Shown: positions 39,168 through 48,706, counted from the first letter of the stretch. The stretch is 64,000 nucleotides of DNA from Denitromonas iodatirespirans (GCF_018524365.1 NZ_JAEKFT010000010.1:94345-158344), one strand, 5' to 3'. Translations and numbers: made by a program. Notes: generated from the letters alone by a model not told the origin.

Positions 39168-40390
39168 AGTGCCGCCACTGTCATACCCCGCTGACGCTGC
39201 CGCTGATCGACCTGGCCACCTCGCCGCCGTCGAACGCCTATCTGCGCGCCGACCAGCTCAATGCGCCGGAGCGCTGGTATCCGCTGCGTGTGCTGGTATG
39301 CGAGCACTGCTGGCTGGTGCAGACCGAGGATTTCACCCAGGCCGACGCGCTCTTCGACGCCGACTACGCCTACTTCAGCAGCTTCTCCGACGCCTGGCTG
39401 GCGCACGCCCGGCGCTATGTGACGGACATGGTCGCGCGCTTCGGACTGAGCGCCGCGCATCGCGTGGTCGAAGTGGCGGCCAATGACGGCTACCTGCTTC
39501 AATACGTGAAGGCGGCCGGCATTCCCTGCTACGGCATCGAACCGACCGCCAGCACCGCCGCCGCGGCGCGCGCCAAGGGCATCGACATCGTCGAGCGTTT
39601 CTTCGGCGTCGCGCTGGCCGACGAGTTGGTCGCGCAAGGTGGCCAGGCCGACCTGATCGCCGCCAACAACGTGCTCGCCCATGTGCCCGACATCAACGAC
39701 TTCGTGGCCGGCTTCGCGCGCCTGCTGACGCCGACCGGGGTCGCCACCTTCGAGTTTCCGCACCTGCTCAATCTGCTCGAGCAGTGCCAGTTCGACACCA
39801 TCTACCACGAGCACTTCTCCTACCTCTCGCTCACCGCCGTGTCGCGGATCTTCGCCGCCCATGGCCTGCAGGTCTTCGATGTCGAGGAGTGGCCGACCCA
39901 CGGCGGCAGCCTGCGGGTCTTCGCCCAGCGGGCCGGCGGGCCGCAGCCGGTGGCACCCGCCGTGGCCGCCCTGCTCACGCGTGAGACGCGAGCCGGCCTG
40001 CGCCAGAGCGACACCTATCGCGACTTCCAGGTGCGCGCCGAGACCATCAAGAACGCCTTCGTCCGCTTTCTGCTCGACTGCCGGGCACATGGGCAACGGG
40101 TCGCCGCCTACGGGGCCGCGGCCAAGGGCAACACCTTGATCAACTTCGCTGGCGTGCGCGCCGACCTGCTCGCCTATGTCGTCGACCGCAACCCCGCCAA
40201 GCAGGGCAAGTTCCTGCCCGGCAGCCGCATCCCGGTGGTCGCCCCCGAGCATCTGCTGGCCGACAAACCCGCCCGGGTCGTCATCCTGCCGTGGAATCTG
40301 CGCGAAGAGGTGATGACGCAGATGGCCGAGGTGCGCACCTGGGGCGGGCGCTTCGTGACCGCGATTCCCCAATTGCAGGTGTGGCCATGA
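39164..40390 (+). CDS. Sugar-nucleotide C-methyltransferase (TylCIII/NovU type)
   Basis: 408 residues, the length of this family. An N-terminal zinc-binding domain (CRHCHTPL ... CEHC) is followed by a SAM domain (VVEVAANDGYLLQYVKAAGIPCYGIEPTAS) near 105-200, YHEHFSYLSL with the catalytic Tyr/His/Glu group, and a C-terminal Rossmann-like part (GAAAKGNTLINF). Such enzymes put a methyl group on a ring carbon next to a 4-keto group, giving a branched sugar. It is coupled to the genes on both sides. Confidence 0.92.
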   Translation: MKCRHCHTPLTLPLIDLATSPPSNAYLRADQLNAPERWYPLRVLVCEHCWLVQTEDFTQADALFDADYAYFSSFSDAWLAHARRYVTDMVARFGLSAAHRVVEVAANDGYLLQYVKAAGIPCYGIEPTASTAAAARAKGIDIVERFFGVALADELVAQGGQADLIAANNVLAHVPDINDFVAGFARLLTPTGVATFEFPHLLNLLEQCQFDTIYHEHFSYLSLTAVSRIFAAHGLQVFDVEEWPTHGGSLRVFAQRAGGPQPVAPAVAALLTRETRAGLRQSDTYRDFQVRAETIKNAFVRFLLDCRAHGQRVAAYGAAAKGNTLINFAGVRADLLAYVVDRNPAKQGKFLPGSRIPVVAPEHLLADKPARVVILPWNLREEVMTQMAEVRTWGGRFVTAIPQLQVWP

Positions 40391-41301
40391 AACACGTGCT
40401 GGTCACCGGGGCGGCCGGCTTCATCGGCCGGGCGGTCGTGCCCCTGCTGGCCGCCGAGGGTTGGCGCGTCAGCGCGATCAGCCGCCGGCCGCCGGCTGCC
40501 GGCCAGCCGGCGATCGACTGGCATGCCGTCGATCTGTTCGACACCACCGCCACCGCCGATCTGGTCGGCCGCCTGCGCCCGAGCCACCTGCTGCATCTGG
40601 CCTGGAACACCGAGCACGGCCGCTTCTGGCAGGCGCCGGACAATCTGCGCTGGATGAGCGCCAGCCTGTCGCTGCTGCTAGCCTTCGCCGAGGCCGGCGG
40701 CACGCGTGCCGTGGTGGCCGGCACCTGCGCCGAGTACGACTGGCGCCACGGCTTCTGCCAGGAAGACATCACCCCCTGCATGCCGCACAGCCTGTATGGC
40801 GAAGCCAAGCTGGCCACCGGGCGCCTGGCCGCCCGCCTGCTGGCCGACAGCGGCACCCAGCTGGCCTGGGCCCGGGTGTTCTTCCCCTACGGGCCGGGCG
40901 AAGCGGGCGGCCGCCTGATTCCCTCCGTGATCCGCGCCATGGCGGCGGGCGAGGCGGTGCGCTGCAGCCATGGCCGGCAGTACCGCGACTTCCTGCATGT
41001 GCAGGACGTGGCCACGGCCTTTGCCCAGCTGCTGCGCGCGCCCGACCAGGGCGTCTTCAACATCGCCTCGGGCACCCCGGTGTCGCTGCGCCAGATCGTG
41101 CTCACCCTGGCCCGCCTCGCCGGCTGGGCCGGCACCCCCGACTTCGGCGCCATCGCCGTGCCCGACGACGACCCGCCACTGCTGGTCGGCGACATCCGCC
41201 GGCTGCGCGCGCTCGGCTGGCAGCCGACGCTCGCGCTCGACGACGGCCTGGCCGACACCCTGACCCACTGGCGCCACCATCATCCTTCCAGGAGCCTCTA
41301 A
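40387..41301 (+). CDS. NAD(P)-dependent sugar epimerase/reductase
   Basis: 304 residues. It is an extended SDR: TGAAGFIGRAVVPLL at the start, HLAWNTEHGRF, a Thr-Cys pair (VAGTCAEYDW) in place of the usual SS, and Tyr/Lys in YGEAKLATG. It probably reduces the 4-keto group of the methylated sugar. The GTC-type motif is common in CDP-sugar reductases. Start and stop overlap the neighbours. Confidence 0.88.
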   Translation: MKHVLVTGAAGFIGRAVVPLLAAEGWRVSAISRRPPAAGQPAIDWHAVDLFDTTATADLVGRLRPSHLLHLAWNTEHGRFWQAPDNLRWMSASLSLLLAFAEAGGTRAVVAGTCAEYDWRHGFCQEDITPCMPHSLYGEAKLATGRLAARLLADSGTQLAWARVFFPYGPGEAGGRLIPSVIRAMAAGEAVRCSHGRQYRDFLHVQDVATAFAQLLRAPDQGVFNIASGTPVSLRQIVLTLARLAGWAGTPDFGAIAVPDDDPPLLVGDIRRLRALGWQPTLALDDGLADTLTHWRHHHPSRSL

Positions 41302-42029
41302 TGGACGACCATCAACAATTCGCCGCCGATTGCGCCAAAGAAATCCAGGCTCAGGCCGACGACGCCGACTTCCAGCGCCTGTCGCGCGCCTGGATGGATC
41401 GCGCCCAGCAGCTGCGCTACTCCTACCATTTCGAGTGGATGGGGCGGCCGATCATCCAGTACCCCACCGACATCCTCGCCATGCAGGAGCTGATCTGGCG
41501 GATCCAGCCCGAGCTGGTGATCGAGACCGGCATCGCCCGCGGCGGCTCGCTGATCTTCTACGCCTCGATGATGCAGATGCTCGGCCGCGGCGAAGTGCTG
41601 GGCATCGACATCGACATCCGCGCGCACAACCGCGAAGCCATCGAATCGCACCCCATGGCCCACCGCATCCGCATGATCGAGGGCTCCAGCCTGGACGCCG
41701 CCATCGTCGCCCAGGCCGCGGCGGCGGCCGAAGGCAAGAAGGTGATGGTGGTGCTCGACTCCAACCACACCCATGCCCATGTGCTCGGCGAGCTCGAACG
41801 CTACGCCCCGCTCACCTCGCCGGGCAGCTACTGCGTGGTGATGGACACCGTGGTCGAAGACATGCCGCCCGCGCTGTTCGACGACCGCCCCTGGGCGCCC
41901 GGCGACAACCCCAAGACTGCCGTGCACGCCTGGCTCAAGACACACCCCGAATTCGACATCGACCACGCGATGGACGCCAAGCTGGCCGTCTCCGTCGCCC
42001 CGCACGGCTATCTGCGCCGCCGCGCCTGA
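41301..42029 (+). CDS. CmcI-type cephalosporin hydroxylase / rhamnosyl O-methyltransferase family protein
   Basis: 242 residues. LVIETGIARGGSLIFYASMMQMLGRGEVLGIDIDIR is a Rossmann SAM-binding loop, VMVVLDSNHTHAHVLGELERYAPLTSPGSYCVVMDTVVED is the family signature, and WAPGDNPKTAVHAWLKTHPEF follows. Despite the name, members act as sugar O-methyltransferases in polysaccharide and glycolipid clusters. It would add an O-methyl group to the glycan. It starts on the last base of the previous stop. Confidence 0.88.
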   Translation: MDDHQQFAADCAKEIQAQADDADFQRLSRAWMDRAQQLRYSYHFEWMGRPIIQYPTDILAMQELIWRIQPELVIETGIARGGSLIFYASMMQMLGRGEVLGIDIDIRAHNREAIESHPMAHRIRMIEGSSLDAAIVAQAAAAAEGKKVMVVLDSNHTHAHVLGELERYAPLTSPGSYCVVMDTVVEDMPPALFDDRPWAPGDNPKTAVHAWLKTHPEFDIDHAMDAKLAVSVAPHGYLRRRA

Positions 42030-42053
42030 CCCGCTCTTCGCAAGGACGCCCCC

Positions 42054-45000
42054 ATGGTTGAGCACAGCACCGACATCATCATCCCCTGCTACAACTACGC
42101 CCATTTCCTCGACGAATGCCTGGCCGCCATCGTGGCGCAGACCCGGGGCGACTTCCAGGTTCTGGTCATGGACAACGCCTCGACCGACGACACCCCCGAG
42201 GTCGCCGCCCGGTGGATGGCGCAAGACGCCCGCATCCGCTACCACCGCAACGACACCAACCTCGGCGCGGTCGGCAACATGAAGCGCGGCTACGAACTGA
42301 CCGCCGCCGAATATGTGGTGATCCTGCCGGCCGACGACCTGTGGGGGCCGACCTTCCTGGAGGCCACCTGCAACGCCCTCGACGCCCACCCCGAGTGCAG
42401 CTACGCCTACACCGGTTGGCACACCACGCATGGCGGGCTCGACGCCCCCGAAAAGCCGATGACCTGGATCCCGCACGAGCGCAGCGGCATGGTCGAAGAC
42501 ATGGCCTCGCTCATCATCCAGAACTACATCCCGCTGTCCTTCGGCGTCTTCCGGCGCAGCATGTGCGAGCAGGTCGGCGGCGCCTACCCGCTGTTTCTGC
42601 CGATGCTCGGCGACCTGTATTTGTGGATGCGCCTGGCCGCGGTCGGCCCCGCCTGCTACATCGCCGAGAACATCGGCCGCCTGCGCATGCACGGCGCCAA
42701 CGAGTCCTTTTCGCTGCACGCCACCGGCCGCAGCGCCTTCGACCACATCCACCTGCTCGACCTGGTCTTCCAGTCCGAGCTGTGGCCGATGTCGCTGCGC
42801 CTGCTGGCCAAGGCGCGGCAGATCCAGCTGCTCACCGGCGCCCGGCTGCACGAAATCGTCTCCAGCCTGGGCAGCAAGCAGGCCATTCCGATCTTCAAGG
42901 ACTATGTCGATGCCGCGCGCGACGACCTGATCCTGGTCACCGCCATGGCCATCCGCGCCTGCAGCGGCCGCGCCGCCGGCATGGCCGACACGCTGCATGA
43001 CGCCAACACCTTGCTGGCCCGCCTGGCCGCCGAAAAATCCGACAACCTCGCCCTCTCGCTGCTGGGCAAGACGCCGGACAGCCAGTCGCCGGTGATGGAT
43101 CGCGACTACGAAACCTACCTCAACGCCCGCAACTACCTCGACACCGACCACGCCCTGCTGCAGCGGGTGATGCGCCGCTGGCCGCAGGAGCCGCGCATCC
43201 ACCTGCTGATCCACGCCGTGGCCGCCGACTACGGCCTGCTCGCCGACACCCTCGACAGCGTGGCCCAGCAGCCCTACCCGCTGTGGACCCTCACCGTCAT
43301 GGCCCCCACGGCCTGCCCCGACCCGGCCATCGAAGAGCTGCCCAACATCGAATGGCGCGTCGTGCCGACCCAATACGACGTCAAGGCCTGCTGCGACACC
43401 GCCGTGGCCGAAAACGCCTGCGACATCGTCGCCCTGCTGCCGCCCGGCAGCCGTTTCGACCCCTTCTGCCTGTGGCGCATCGCCCATGAATTCGCCACGC
43501 GCGAAACGATGGGCGCGTGCTACAGCGACGATGACGTCAGCCGCAACGGCATCGACCGCGTCGAGCCGCGCTTCAAGCCCGACCTGCTGCCCGACATGCT
43601 GATCAGCACCGACTATGTCGGCCCGCTGTGGCTGCGCCGCGAGGTCTTCGTCGCCGCTGGCGGCTGCAGCGAACTGCCCGGTGCGCGCAGCTACGACCTC
43701 AGCCTGCGGGTGATGGAGCAGATCGGCGCCGAGGCCATCGGCCACATCCCCGACGCCCTGCTGAGCCTGCCGGTGTCGCCCCATGTGCTGATCTCCGATG
43801 CCGACGCCCTGGCGGCCGTCCAGGCCCATCTGGCACGTCGCCGGGTCGACGCCCGCGTGCGCCCCGGCCAACTGCACGCCACCTGGCGCATCGAGTACCA
43901 CCATGGCGCCACCCCGTCGGTCGACATCCTGGTCCCCTTCCGCAACCGGCTCGAATACATGGCGCCCCTGGTGCAGAGCCTGCTCGACAAGACCGACTAT
44001 CCCGACGCACGCATCACGCTGGTCAACAACGCATCGGACGATCCGGACTGCCTCGCTTGGCTGGACGCGCAGCTCGCCGCCCACCCCGAGCGCCTGCGCC
44101 GCCTCGATGTCGCCGGCCCCTGGAACATCAGCCGCCTGTTCAACACCGCCGTCGCCGCCAGCGAGGCCGAATTCGTCGTGCTGATGCACAACGACGTGCA
44201 GGTGTTGCAGGGCAACTGGCTGGCTCGCCTGCTCAACCACGGCCAGCGCCCCGAAGTGGTTGCCGTGGCGCCGCGCCTGGTCACCCCGGGCAGCCATGCA
44301 CTCGACTTCACCGGCAGCGTCGTCGGCTTGGCGCCCTTCATCGGCTCGCCGGACACCGGCGAGCGCACCATGCTCCACCCCGGCTACCTCGGCCGCCAGC
44401 AGGTCGACCTCAACTGCTCGGTGCTCGACAGCGCCGTCCTGCTGCTGCGCCGCGAACACTTCACTGCCGCGGGCGGCATGGACGAAGCGCAGCATCTGAG
44501 CTACCCCACCGCCGACATGACCCAGCGCCTGACCGCGCATGGCCGTCTGCTCTGGACGCCGTGGGCCACCCTGGCCCACTACGACGACGACGCCCCGCCG
44601 CGCGAGGCGGTCGAGGTGAGCGCGCGCGAAGCCGAACACGCCCGCGTCGAACTTGAACGTCTGGCTCAAGAGCGCCAGCTCATCACCCGCTGCCTGCCGC
44701 TGATCCGCCACGATCCGGGCTGGAACCCCAGCCTCGCGCTCGGCCACCAGGACACCCGCATCGATACCGGCTGCGCCGTCGGCTGGCGCCATCTGCCGGT
44801 CGACGACATCCCGCGGATCATCGCCGACCCGGTCAGCGGCGCCGGCGAGTATCGCGTCACCGGCCCCCTGCGCGCCGCCCGGCGCGCCGGCAAGGCGCTC
44901 GGCGCGTTCTTCAGCTACCCCGACACCAGCAAGCGGCGCATTCCCACGCTGGCCGATCTCGTCCGGCTCGACGGCGCACGCAGTCTGATCGTGCATCACG

Positions 45001-45803
45001 GCTTCTCGGCCCAGCACATCCATCTGCTGCAGCAACTGCAGACCTACGTGCCCGGCCTGTTCCGCATCGCCTCCATGGACGATCTGGCCACCGCCGTGCC
45101 CGAGAAGAGCAACCTGTTCGACCACTGGTCGCGCGACACCCGCTCGCGGGTGCGCACCGCCATCGGCCTGTGCGACCGCCTGATCGTGTCGACCGAGCCG
45201 CTGGCCGAGTTCGCCCGCCACATGATCGACGACATCCGGGTGGTGCCCAACCGGCTCGAATGGGCCCGCTGGGGCCATGTCGCCTCGCAGCGGCGAACCA
45301 GCGCCAAGCCCCGCGTCGGCTGGGCCGGCGCCATGCAGCATGCCGGCGACCTGGCGTTGATCCGCGAGGCCATCATCGAAACCCACCAGGAAGCCGACTG
45401 GGTGTTCTTCGGCATGTGTCCGGACGACATCAAGCCCTATGTGCGGGAAGTCCACGAGTGGGTCAATTTCGACGACTACCCGGCCAAGCTGGCCAGCCTG
45501 AACCTCGACCTGGCCGTCGCGCCGCTGGAGATCAATGCCTTCAACGAGGCCAAGAGCAATCTGCGCCTGCTCGACTACGGCCTGCTCGGCTGGCCGGTGG
45601 TGTGCACCGATGTCGAACCCTACCGGAGCGCCCCCGTCACACGCGTTAACAATTCGACCCGCGAATGGGTCGATGCGATTCGCGCGCATCTGAACGATCT
45701 GGACACGACTGCCCAGGCCGGCGACCGGCTGCGCGAGTGGGTGCTGGCCGACTACATTCTCGAAGACCACGTGGACGACTGGCTCATCCAACACCTGCCC
45801 TGA
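42054..45803 (+). CDS. Multi-domain glycosyltransferase (three GT2-like and one GT-B module)
   Basis: 1249 residues. Module 1 (about 3-240) is GT2: IIIPCYNYAHFLDECL and the DxD-like PADDLW. Module 2 (about 380-600) is GT2-like with YSDDDVS. Module 3 (about 618-850) is GT2: SVDILVPFRNRLEYMAPLV, NNASDDPDC, LMHNDVQ. Module 4 (about 960-1249) is GT-B/GT4-like: VSTEPLAEFAR, VGWAGAMQHAGDL near 1089, and EAKSNLRLLDYGLLGWPVVCT. One protein could build a short glycan. It is cytoplasmic, without membrane segments. It ends the sugar operon, 283 bases before the flagellin genes, so flagellin is the likely acceptor. Confidence 0.9.
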   Translation: MVEHSTDIIIPCYNYAHFLDECLAAIVAQTRGDFQVLVMDNASTDDTPEVAARWMAQDARIRYHRNDTNLGAVGNMKRGYELTAAEYVVILPADDLWGPTFLEATCNALDAHPECSYAYTGWHTTHGGLDAPEKPMTWIPHERSGMVEDMASLIIQNYIPLSFGVFRRSMCEQVGGAYPLFLPMLGDLYLWMRLAAVGPACYIAENIGRLRMHGANESFSLHATGRSAFDHIHLLDLVFQSELWPMSLRLLAKARQIQLLTGARLHEIVSSLGSKQAIPIFKDYVDAARDDLILVTAMAIRACSGRAAGMADTLHDANTLLARLAAEKSDNLALSLLGKTPDSQSPVMDRDYETYLNARNYLDTDHALLQRVMRRWPQEPRIHLLIHAVAADYGLLADTLDSVAQQPYPLWTLTVMAPTACPDPAIEELPNIEWRVVPTQYDVKACCDTAVAENACDIVALLPPGSRFDPFCLWRIAHEFATRETMGACYSDDDVSRNGIDRVEPRFKPDLLPDMLISTDYVGPLWLRREVFVAAGGCSELPGARSYDLSLRVMEQIGAEAIGHIPDALLSLPVSPHVLISDADALAAVQAHLARRRVDARVRPGQLHATWRIEYHHGATPSVDILVPFRNRLEYMAPLVQSLLDKTDYPDARITLVNNASDDPDCLAWLDAQLAAHPERLRRLDVAGPWNISRLFNTAVAASEAEFVVLMHNDVQVLQGNWLARLLNHGQRPEVVAVAPRLVTPGSHALDFTGSVVGLAPFIGSPDTGERTMLHPGYLGRQQVDLNCSVLDSAVLLLRREHFTAAGGMDEAQHLSYPTADMTQRLTAHGRLLWTPWATLAHYDDDAPPREAVEVSAREAEHARVELERLAQERQLITRCLPLIRHDPGWNPSLALGHQDTRIDTGCAVGWRHLPVDDIPRIIADPVSGAGEYRVTGPLRAARRAGKALGAFFSYPDTSKRRIPTLADLVRLDGARSLIVHHGFSAQHIHLLQQLQTYVPGLFRIASMDDLATAVPEKSNLFDHWSRDTRSRVRTAIGLCDRLIVSTEPLAEFARHMIDDIRVVPNRLEWARWGHVASQRRTSAKPRVGWAGAMQHAGDLALIREAIIETHQEADWVFFGMCPDDIKPYVREVHEWVNFDDYPAKLASLNLDLAVAPLEINAFNEAKSNLRLLDYGLLGWPVVCTDVEPYRSAPVTRVNNSTREWVDAIRAHLNDLDTTAQAGDRLREWVLADYILEDHVDDWLIQHLP

Positions 45804-45975
45804 ACGCCTGGGTTCACAAGGCACAGCCGCCCGGAAGGCCCTCTTCCGTTTTCAGGCGGCCCCGCCAGACATCCTGCTTGCACCGCAACATTCGGCGCCG
45901 ACGTCCCTCAGGGCGCGGCGCCGAAAACCTTTGCGGCAAGGCGATTGCAGGCGATTGGCCGCAGAAAAAACAGGC

Positions 45976-46002
45976 TTCAGTTTTTTGCCGCGTCGCCGTA
46001 GG
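45976..46002 (+). promoter_or_regulatory. Candidate sigma-28 (FliA) promoter of the first flagellin gene
   Basis: TTCAGTTT, 11 bases, GCCGTAGG, against the consensus TAAAGTTT-N11-GCCGATAA, with exact spacing. It lies 83 bases upstream of the flagellin start. The rest of the 282-base gap holds no gene; A and T runs around 45965-45985 are the only other feature. Confidence 0.55.
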
Positions 46003-46085
46003 TAGGGCCATGGGGACCGGCACACAATGCCAAACAAGATCCCCTGTCAGACCAAAGCAGAACTCGTTGAATCAGGAGAGCCATC

Positions 46086-46880
46086 ATGGCACAAGTTATC
46101 AACACGAACGTGTACTCGCTCAATGCCCAGCGGAACCTCAACCGCAGTCAGGAAGGCTTGGCCACGTCGCTTCAGCGCCTGTCCTCGGGCCTGCGCATCA
46201 ACAGCGCCCGCGACGACGCCGCCGGCCTGGCCGTGGCACAGCGCATGGAAGCGGATGCCCGCGGCCTGACGGTCGCCATGCGCAACGCCTCCGACGGCAT
46301 CTCCTTCGCCCAGACCGCCGACGGCGCGCTCGCCACCTCGGCCGACATGCTGCAGCGGATGCGCGAACTGGCGGTCCAATCGCTCAACGGCACCATCTCG
46401 AACACCGAGCGCGGCTACCTCGACGCGGAATACACCCAGCTCAACACCGAGCTGGCCCGTCTGCAAGGCGCCGCCAAGCTCAACAACCAATCGGTGTTCG
46501 GCGCCTTCACCTTCCAGATCGGTGCTGCCGCAGCCGACAGCATGGCCGCCACCTTCACCAGCGTGGCAGCGCCGGCCGGCACCATCAGCACCGCGGCGGG
46601 CGCCTCGGCCGCCATCTCGGCACTGGACAACACGCTCAACAGCGTCGCCAGCAACCGCGCCACCATCGGCGGTGTGATGGGCCGGATGCAATTCACCATC
46701 CAGCAGCTCGAAACGGCCCGCGAAAACCAGTACGCCGCCCGTAGCCGCATCATGGACGCCGACTTCGCGACCGAAACCGCCAACCTGACCCGCGCGCAGA
46801 TCCTCCAGCAGTCGGGTACCGCGATGGTGGCCCAGGCCAACAGCGTGCCGCAGAACGTGCTCTCCCTGCTGCGCGGCTGA
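46086..46880 (+). CDS. fliC: Flagellin 1
   Basis: 264 residues with an AGGAG site before the ATG. The N-terminal D0/D1 (MAQVINTNVYSLNAQRNL, LSSGLRINSARDDAAGLAV) and C-terminal D1/D0 (RSRIMDADFATETANLTR, NVLSLLRG) are complete. The middle is only about 60 residues, so D2/D3 are absent. It forms the filament and is exported by the flagellar type III system. It is the first of three near-identical copies and differs from the others mostly at residues about 110-125 and 158-180. No strict glycosylation motif exists, but the central Ser/Thr-rich part is the usual target. Confidence 0.97.
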   Translation: MAQVINTNVYSLNAQRNLNRSQEGLATSLQRLSSGLRINSARDDAAGLAVAQRMEADARGLTVAMRNASDGISFAQTADGALATSADMLQRMRELAVQSLNGTISNTERGYLDAEYTQLNTELARLQGAAKLNNQSVFGAFTFQIGAAAADSMAATFTSVAAPAGTISTAAGASAAISALDNTLNSVASNRATIGGVMGRMQFTIQQLETARENQYAARSRIMDADFATETANLTRAQILQQSGTAMVAQANSVPQNVLSLLRG

Positions 46881-46963
46881 TACAGACCCTTTTTGTTGCG
46901 GGCTGAGATCCCGGTACGCCATACCGCTCAGCCCCGGATTCACCGAACTCCAAGGAGATCGTC

Positions 46964-47758
46964 ATGGCACAAGTCATCAACACCAACGTCTATTCGCTGA
47001 ATGCCCAGCGCAACCTGAACCGCAGCCAGGAAGGCCTCGCCACCTCGCTGCAGCGTCTGTCCTCGGGCCTTCGCATCAACAGCGCCCGCGACGACGCCGC
47101 CGGTCTGGCCGTCGCACAGCGCATGGAAGCGGATGCCCGCGGCCTGACGGTCGCCATGCGCAACGCCTCCGACGGCATTTCCTTCGCCCAGACCGCCGAC
47201 GGCGCGCTCGCCACCTCGGCCGACATGCTGCAGCGGATGCGCGAACTGGCGGTCCAGTCGCTCAACGGCACCATCTCCGACACCGAACGCGGCTACCTCA
47301 ACGCCGAATTCACCCAGCTCGATACCGAACTGGGCCGTCTGCAAGGCGCCGCCAAGCTCAACAACCAGTCGGTGTTCGGCGCCTTCACCTTCCAGATCGG
47401 TGCTGCCGCAGCCGACAGCATGGCCGCCACCTTCACCAGCGTGGCCTCGATCGGCGGTGCCATCAGCACCAGCGCCACGGCAGCCAACGCCATCACCTCG
47501 ATCGACAACGCGCTCAATAGCCTGGCCAGCAACCGCGCCACCATCGGCGGCGTGATGGGCCGGATGCAATTCACCATCCAGCAACTGGAGACGGCCCGCG
47601 AGAACCAATACGCCGCGCGCAGCCGGATCATGGACGCCGATTTCGCGATGGAAACCGCCAGCCTGACTCGGGCACAGATCTTGCAGCAGTCGGGTACCGC
47701 GATGGTGGCGCAGGCGAACAGCGTGCCGCAGAACGTGTTGTCGCTGCTACGTGGCTAA
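46964..47758 (+). CDS. fliC: Flagellin 2
   Basis: 264 residues, identical to flagellin 1 over the first about 109 residues, diverging mainly in the centre (SIGGAISTSATAANAITSID). AAGGAGA precedes the ATG. It is 83 bases downstream of copy 1, with no clear promoter or strong terminator in the gap, so it may be read through from copy 1. Confidence 0.97.
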   Translation: MAQVINTNVYSLNAQRNLNRSQEGLATSLQRLSSGLRINSARDDAAGLAVAQRMEADARGLTVAMRNASDGISFAQTADGALATSADMLQRMRELAVQSLNGTISDTERGYLNAEFTQLDTELGRLQGAAKLNNQSVFGAFTFQIGAAAADSMAATFTSVASIGGAISTSATAANAITSIDNALNSLASNRATIGGVMGRMQFTIQQLETARENQYAARSRIMDADFAMETASLTRAQILQQSGTAMVAQANSVPQNVLSLLRG

Positions 47759-47776
47759 TCCAACTAACTTGGGATC

Positions 47777-47799
47777 GTCCGGCTGACTGAAAGCCGGAC
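47777..47799 (+). terminator. Hairpin between flagellins 2 and 3
   Basis: GTCCGGCT, 7-base loop, AGCCGGAC, without a T run. It may stabilise the upstream mRNA 3' end or reduce read-through into flagellin 3. Confidence 0.5.
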
Positions 47800-47816
47800 G
47801 CCACTAGGAGGCTGTC

Positions 47817-48611
47817 ATGGCACAAGTCATCAACACCAACGTCTACTCGCTGAACGCTCAGCGCAATCTCAACCGTAGCCAGGAAGGTCTGGCCACATCG
47901 CTTCAACGGCTCTCGTCCGGCCTGCGCGTCAATAGCGCACGTGACGACGCAGCCGGTCTGGCGGTGGCACAACGGATGGAAGCAGACGCACGTGGTTTGA
48001 CCGTCGCCATGCGCAATGCCTCGGACGGCATCTCCTTTTCCCAAACCGCCGATGGCGCCCTGGGCACATCGGCGGACATCCTGCAGCGCATGCGCGAATT
48101 GGCCGTGCAATCGCTCAACGGCACCATTTCCGACACCGAGCGCGGGTATCTGAATGCGGAATTTTCGCAGCTCGACACCGAACTGGGCCGCCTGCAAGGC
48201 GCCGCCAAGCTCAACAACCAATCGGTGTTCGGCACTTTCACCTTCCAGATCGGTGCCGGGGCATCCGACAGCATGTCGGCCACCTTCACCAGCGTCGCCT
48301 CGATCGGCGGGACGGTCAGCACCAGCGCAGCTGCCGCACTGGCCATCGCCTCGATCGACAACGCGCTCAACTCCGTGGCCAGCAACCGCGCCACCATCGG
48401 CGGTGTGATGGGCCGGATGCAATTCACCATCCAGCAACTCGAAACCGCGCGCGAGAACCAGTACGCCGCGCGCAGCCGCATCATGGACGCAGACTTCGCC
48501 GCCGAAACCGCGGCGCTCACCCGCGCCCAGATCCTTCAACAGTCCGGCACTGCCATGGTGGCTCAGGCCAACAGCGTGCCGCAAAGCGTCCTGTCCTTGT
48601 TGCAGGGCTAA
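47817..48611 (+). CDS. fliC: Flagellin 3
   Basis: 264 residues, slightly more diverged (RVNSARDD, SFSQTADGALGTSADIL, VFGTFTFQIGAGASDSM, SVPQSVLSLLQG). The synonymous sites differ much more from copies 1 and 2 than these do from each other, so it is the oldest duplicate or escapes gene conversion. AGGAGG lies before the ATG. Confidence 0.97.
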   Translation: MAQVINTNVYSLNAQRNLNRSQEGLATSLQRLSSGLRVNSARDDAAGLAVAQRMEADARGLTVAMRNASDGISFSQTADGALGTSADILQRMRELAVQSLNGTISDTERGYLNAEFSQLDTELGRLQGAAKLNNQSVFGTFTFQIGAGASDSMSATFTSVASIGGTVSTSAAAALAIASIDNALNSVASNRATIGGVMGRMQFTIQQLETARENQYAARSRIMDADFAAETAALTRAQILQQSGTAMVAQANSVPQSVLSLLQG

Positions 48612-48629
48612 CCCGTGTTTGGCGCCGGC

Positions 48630-48654
48630 CGACCGGCAAAGGCTGCCGGTCGGT
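48630..48654 (+). terminator. Strong hairpin after flagellin 3
   Basis: CCGACCGGCA, 5-base loop, TGCCGGTCGG, a perfect 10-bp GC stem followed by TTC. The stem is stable but the T run is short, so it may terminate part of the flagellin transcripts and let the rest enter flaG. Confidence 0.6.
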
Positions 48655-48706
48655 TCTGCCGGTCGCGGCAACCGATGCCGACGGCCCCGGCGAGTAGGAG
48701 ATCACC

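Noticed and set aside
41298..45824. 1508-residue open frame antisense to the glycosyltransferase
   Set aside because: It is Gly/Val/Gln-rich, low-complexity and wholly antisense to a gene with clear motifs. It is the usual by-product of GC-rich third positions.
45964..45986. A-run / T-run as terminator of the sugar operon
   Set aside because: The stem AAAAAAC/GTTTTTT has almost no G-C pairs and overlaps the candidate sigma-28 -35 region.
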